DNA of 17,176 nucleotides from assembly GCA_937928195.1 (NCBI GenBank), contig CALEYZ010000081.1, positions 1 through 17,176 of the forward strand, in the 5' to 3' direction. The position numbers and the translations under genes were made by a program. Below the pieces are notes generated by a model. It was not told the origin of the DNA and searched no databases. It saw only the letters and a program-made list of their open reading frames with translations. Below, piece after piece: positions 14,780 through 17,176 of the stretch (the first letter of the stretch is position 1; the number at the start of each line of letters is the position of its first letter). The stretch is from an uncultured Limnohabitans sp. GTDB lineage: Bacteria; Pseudomonadota; Gammaproteobacteria; Burkholderiales; Burkholderiaceae_C.

Positions 14780-15960
14780 AAAGAGAACTGGCCAGACTGA
14801 TTGGCGGTCAAATTTTCCTGCATGCCTGCATGACAGGTATGCGTTTGGCTACACCGCTGCTGGCCTTGCAGCAGGGGTACAGCGCTTTGGCGGTGGGCAT
14901 TTTGCTCGCTTTGTTCTCTCTGACGCAGGTGTTCATGGCCATTCCTGCGGGCCGATTTACGGACCGGCATGGTTTGAAGAAGCCCGTTCGCTTCAGTGTG
15001 ATCGTCGCCTGTGCAGGGGCTGGTTTGGCCATCTTATGGCCGATCTTCCCTGTGCTGTGTGTGGGCGCCTTGGCCACCGGTGGGGCAACCGGCATCACGG
15101 TCATCGCACTTCAACGTCACGTTGGCCGGATGGCCAGCGATGCCAATCAACTCAAAGAGACCTTCAGTTGGCTGGCCATTGGCCCTGCTGTTTCTAATTT
15201 CATGGGGCCTTTTTTCGCAGGTTTGTTGATTGACCATGCTGGCGCTACGCCGGCCGATGCGGGTGGTTTTAGGGCGGCCTTTGTCATGTTGGCCATCATG
15301 CCCATGGTGGCATGGTTTTGGATTCGCAAGGTGAAAGAACAACCCAAAGAGCCGGTACTGCCGGAGCACGCCAACAACCGCGTTTGGGACTTGCTCCATG
15401 AGCCTTTGATGCGACGCTTGCTCCTGGTCAATTGGTTGTTGTCTTCTTGCTGGGATGTGCACACCTTTGTGGTGCCCGTGCTGGGTCACGAGCGCGGGTT
15501 CAGTGCGTCTGTGGTGGGTACTATTTTGGGTTCATTTGCAGTGGCTTCAGCACTGATTCGAGTGGTCTTGCCCTGGATTGCGCGTCGTCTTCAAGAGTTT
15601 CGATTGCTCACGGGGGCCATGGTGTGCGCCAGCCTGATCTTTGCCATTTACCCATTTTTCGAATCAGCCATGGCCATGGGCATCTGCTCAGTTTGTTTGG
15701 GTGTCGTGTTGGGGGTGGTTCAGCCCATGATCATGAGCACTTTGCATCAAATCACGCCGTCTCACAGACAAGGTGAGGCGCTGGGCTTGCGCATCATGAC
15801 AGTCAATGCATCCAGTGTGATCATGCCTTTGATTTTTGGTGCAGCAGGCGCCGTTGCCGGTGTGTCTGTCGTGTTTTGGGTAATTGGTGCTTGCGTTGCC
15901 AGCGGCACACCACAGGCATGGCGGCTCAGGCCTCATCACGCGAGCCATCGCCCGCATTAG
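14776..15960 (+). CDS. MFS family transporter
   Basis: 394-residue major facilitator superfamily protein with about 12 predicted membrane helices in two bundles. MFS motif A appears as GRFTDRHGLKKP in the loop after helix 2 (about residues 58-69). A cytoplasmic central loop (IRKVKEQPKEPVLPEHANNRVWDLL) separates the halves. The start is GTG at 14776, overlapping the rmuC stop (GTGA). No later Met keeps helix 1 intact. The short His/Arg-rich tail RLRPHHASHRPH is cytoplasmic. Substrate and direction are unknown; the overall type looks like a drug or metabolite efflux carrier. Its TAG overlaps the convergent LOG gene's stop by 3 bases within TTAG. Confidence 0.9.
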   Translation: MKRELARLIGGQIFLHACMTGMRLATPLLALQQGYSALAVGILLALFSLTQVFMAIPAGRFTDRHGLKKPVRFSVIVACAGAGLAILWPIFPVLCVGALATGGATGITVIALQRHVGRMASDANQLKETFSWLAIGPAVSNFMGPFFAGLLIDHAGATPADAGGFRAAFVMLAIMPMVAWFWIRKVKEQPKEPVLPEHANNRVWDLLHEPLMRRLLLVNWLLSSCWDVHTFVVPVLGHERGFSASVVGTILGSFAVASALIRVVLPWIARRLQEFRLLTGAMVCASLIFAIYPFFESAMAMGICSVCLGVVLGVVQPMIMSTLHQITPSHRQGEALGLRIMTVNASSVIMPLIFGAAGAVAGVSVVFWVIGACVASGTPQAWRLRPHHASHRPH

Positions 15961-16799
15961 CAGGGCAGTAGTTTTTTGATTTCTTCCCAAGCTTCTTCTG
16001 GTGAGTCGACATACTTAAAGCAAGCCAAGTCTTCCTTTGCAATGGTGCCCGATTCCACCATCCAGTCAAAATCAATGAGACGTTTCCAATAGGTTGAACC
16101 GTAAAGTAAAACAGGTGTTGGCTGAACTTTTCGGGTTTGAACCAAGGTGAGAATTTCAAACAGCTCATCCAAGGTTCCAAAACCACCTGGGAAAGAAATC
16201 AAGGCTTTGGCACGCATTGCAAAGTGCATTTTGCGCAACGCAAAATAGTGAAATTGAAAGCTCAATTCGGGGGTGACATACGGATTGGGCACTTGCTCGT
16301 GGGGCAAGGAAATGTTCATGGCCACTGATGGTGCACCAGCCTCCATGGCACCCCGGTTGGCCGCTTCCATGATGCCACCGCCACCACCTGTGCAAATTGT
16401 CAGGCGATCGGTTATTCGATGCGGCTCACAGCCTTGCGCAACCAAGCGGGCGAACTTCCGAGCAGCTTCGTAATAACTGGCATTCTTCAGGTCTCTTTGG
16501 GCGACACCCAAAGCTTCATTTTTTTGAGGTGATTCGGGCAGTCGGTCGATGTCTTGCAAATGATGCTGGGCGTGTTCCAGACTTTTGAAACGGGCACTGC
16601 CAAAGACCACCACGGTGTTGTGTATGCCAGCTTCCGATTGAATCAGGTCGGGTTTGAGAAGTTCCAATTGAAAACGAATGCCGCGCGTTTCAGGTCGAAG
16701 CAGAAATTCAGGGTCGTTGAATGCCAAACGATAGGCATTGGCAACTTCATTGGATTCGTGGAGGTCGTGGGTCGATAGCATGCGAGCATTGTGAACCAT
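15957..16799 (-). CDS. LOG family Rossmann-fold protein (TIGR00730-like)
   Basis: 280-residue protein of the LOG/'lysine decarboxylase-like' family. Characterised members are nucleoside 5'-monophosphate phosphoribohydrolases (cytokinin-activating type); none is a true lysine decarboxylase. Signature motifs are VVVFGSARF (63-71), TGGGGGIMEAANRGA (137-151), RKMHFAMRAKA (189-199), and the defining PGGFGTLDE (204-212). The N-terminal extension of about 60 residues and the insert at 80-110 mark the longer proteobacterial form (about 280) in contrast to the 190-residue form. The start is ATG 16799; ATG 16781 is the alternative. Neither has a strong Shine-Dalgarno. It converges on the MFS gene with overlapping stops. 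The substrate is not determined. Confidence 0.9.
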   Translation of the reverse strand: MVHNARMLSTHDLHESNEVANAYRLAFNDPEFLLRPETRGIRFQLELLKPDLIQSEAGIHNTVVVFGSARFKSLEHAQHHLQDIDRLPESPQKNEALGVAQRDLKNASYYEAARKFARLVAQGCEPHRITDRLTICTGGGGGIMEAANRGAMEAGAPSVAMNISLPHEQVPNPYVTPELSFQFHYFALRKMHFAMRAKALISFPGGFGTLDELFEILTLVQTRKVQPTPVLLYGSTYWKRLIDFDWMVESGTIAKEDLACFKYVDSPEEAWEEIKKLLPC

Positions 16800-16817
16800 G
16801 CGCGTTCAATTTGAAAT

Positions 16818-16843
16818 AAAAAAAAGACCTCCGAAGAGGTCTT
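16818..16843 (-). terminator. Rho-independent terminator of efp
   Basis: Read on the minus strand, AAGACCTC (16843-16836), loop TTCG, GAGGTCTT (16831-16824) and a run of T (A8 at 16818-16825 on the plus strand). The stem is a perfect 8 bp closed by the very stable C(UUCG)G tetraloop. It lies 39 bases after the efp stop and just upstream of the LOG gene start, so the LOG gene must have its own promoter or depend on readthrough. Confidence 0.93.
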
Positions 16844-16881
16844 GTTCTTGGCATGCCTGAGCTTGCGGCCCAGTCTGAGCC

Positions 16882-17176
16882 TTAGACGCGCTTGCGGTAT
16901 TCGCCTGTGCGTGTGTCAATTTCAATTTTGTCGCCTTGGTTGACGAACAAAGGAACGGGAACTTCGAAGCCAGTTGCAATTTTGGCGGGCTTGAGTACTT
17001 TGCCTGAAGTGTCGCCTTTAACAGCGGGCTCAGTCCAAGTGATTTCACGCTCAACGCTGGTGGGCAACTCAACAGAGATGGCCTTGCCGTCGTAGAACAC
17101 CACTTCAACAGCCATGCCGTCTTCGAGGTAGTTCATGGCATCGCCCATGTTTTCGGATTCAACTTCGTATTGGTTG
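16882..17176 (-). CDS. efp: Elongation factor P, C-terminal part (5' end outside window)
   Basis: C-terminal 97 residues of EF-P, which binds ribosomes stalled at polyproline stretches and stimulates peptide bond formation. The frame is open through the right edge (NQYEVESENMGDAMNYLEDGM), so the ATG at 17148 is internal. Domains II and III, both OB folds, are recognisable: VEVVFYDGKAISVELPTSVEREITWTEPAVKGDTSGKVLKPAKIATGFEVPVPLFVNQGDKIEIDTRTGEYRKRV. The GDTSG..KPA..ATG and GD.I.IDTRTGEY blocks are diagnostic. Domain I, with the modified residue (Lys or Arg), is not in the window, so the modification type cannot be read. It ends with a strong terminator. Confidence 0.97.
   Translation of the reverse strand, partial: NQYEVESENMGDAMNYLEDGMAVEVVFYDGKAISVELPTSVEREITWTEPAVKGDTSGKVLKPAKIATGFEVPVPLFVNQGDKIEIDTRTGEYRKRV

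Noticed and set aside
1..17176. CRISPR array, tRNA, rRNA, transposon or prophage
   Set aside because: No spaced direct repeats, no cloverleaf-like or rRNA-like stretch and no transposase or integrase motif was seen when reading both strands.

Overview
The window looks like a chromosomal segment of a betaproteobacterium of the order Burkholderiales, most likely family Comamonadaceae (Limnohabitans/Rhodoferax-like). I infer this from the phasin type, heavy use of TTG for leucine, moderate GC content, and the dense, overlapping gene layout. No rRNA, tRNA, CRISPR array, insertion sequence, phage gene or attachment site is visible. Fifteen complete genes and two edge-truncated genes are supported.

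Left block (1-3620): the 3' end of ahpC (peroxiredoxin) is followed, after a hairpin-rich 205-bp gap, by ahpF (its NAD(P)H-dependent reductase). A DUF423 membrane protein converges on ahpF with a 44-bp tail-to-tail overlap. It is divergent from a patatin-like lipoprotein phospholipase. A bidirectional rho-independent terminator closes this block.

Middle block (3665-9826): a phasin gene on the minus strand (polyhydroxyalkanoate granule protein) is divergent from a tightly packed six-gene run. The run encodes a histone-deacetylase-family amidohydrolase, a hotdog acyl-CoA thioesterase, a nitroreductase-family flavoprotein, a fused LivH-LivM permease, and LivG- and LivF-type ATPases. Every junction is an overlap (four of ATGA type, one of 8 bp), so translational coupling is likely. 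The divergent region holds two copies of a 17-bp near-palindrome, TTGTTGC-N3-GCAGCAT with N3 counted within it, resembling the binding site of the PHA regulator PhaR. One copy lies upstream of each transcription unit. This suggests that the deacylase/thioesterase/transporter operon may be controlled together with carbon-storage state.

Right block (9924-15960): this is a continued co-directional run. It contains pncB (nicotinate phosphoribosyltransferase, NAD salvage) coupled to an NhaD-type Na+/H+ antiporter, then a D-2-hydroxyacid dehydrogenase, rmuC (genome maintenance) starting directly after the preceding stop codon, and an MFS transporter with a GTG start overlapping the rmuC stop. A LOG-family (TIGR00730-like) Rossmann protein on the minus strand converges on the MFS gene with a 4-bp stop-codon overlap. 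The minus-strand efp gene (elongation factor P) runs off the right edge and ends in a strong terminator.

Most genes are ordinary housekeeping or metabolic genes. The part most worth following up is the six-gene operon with its candidate PhaR-type operators and its ABC importer, which lacks a nearby substrate-binding protein.
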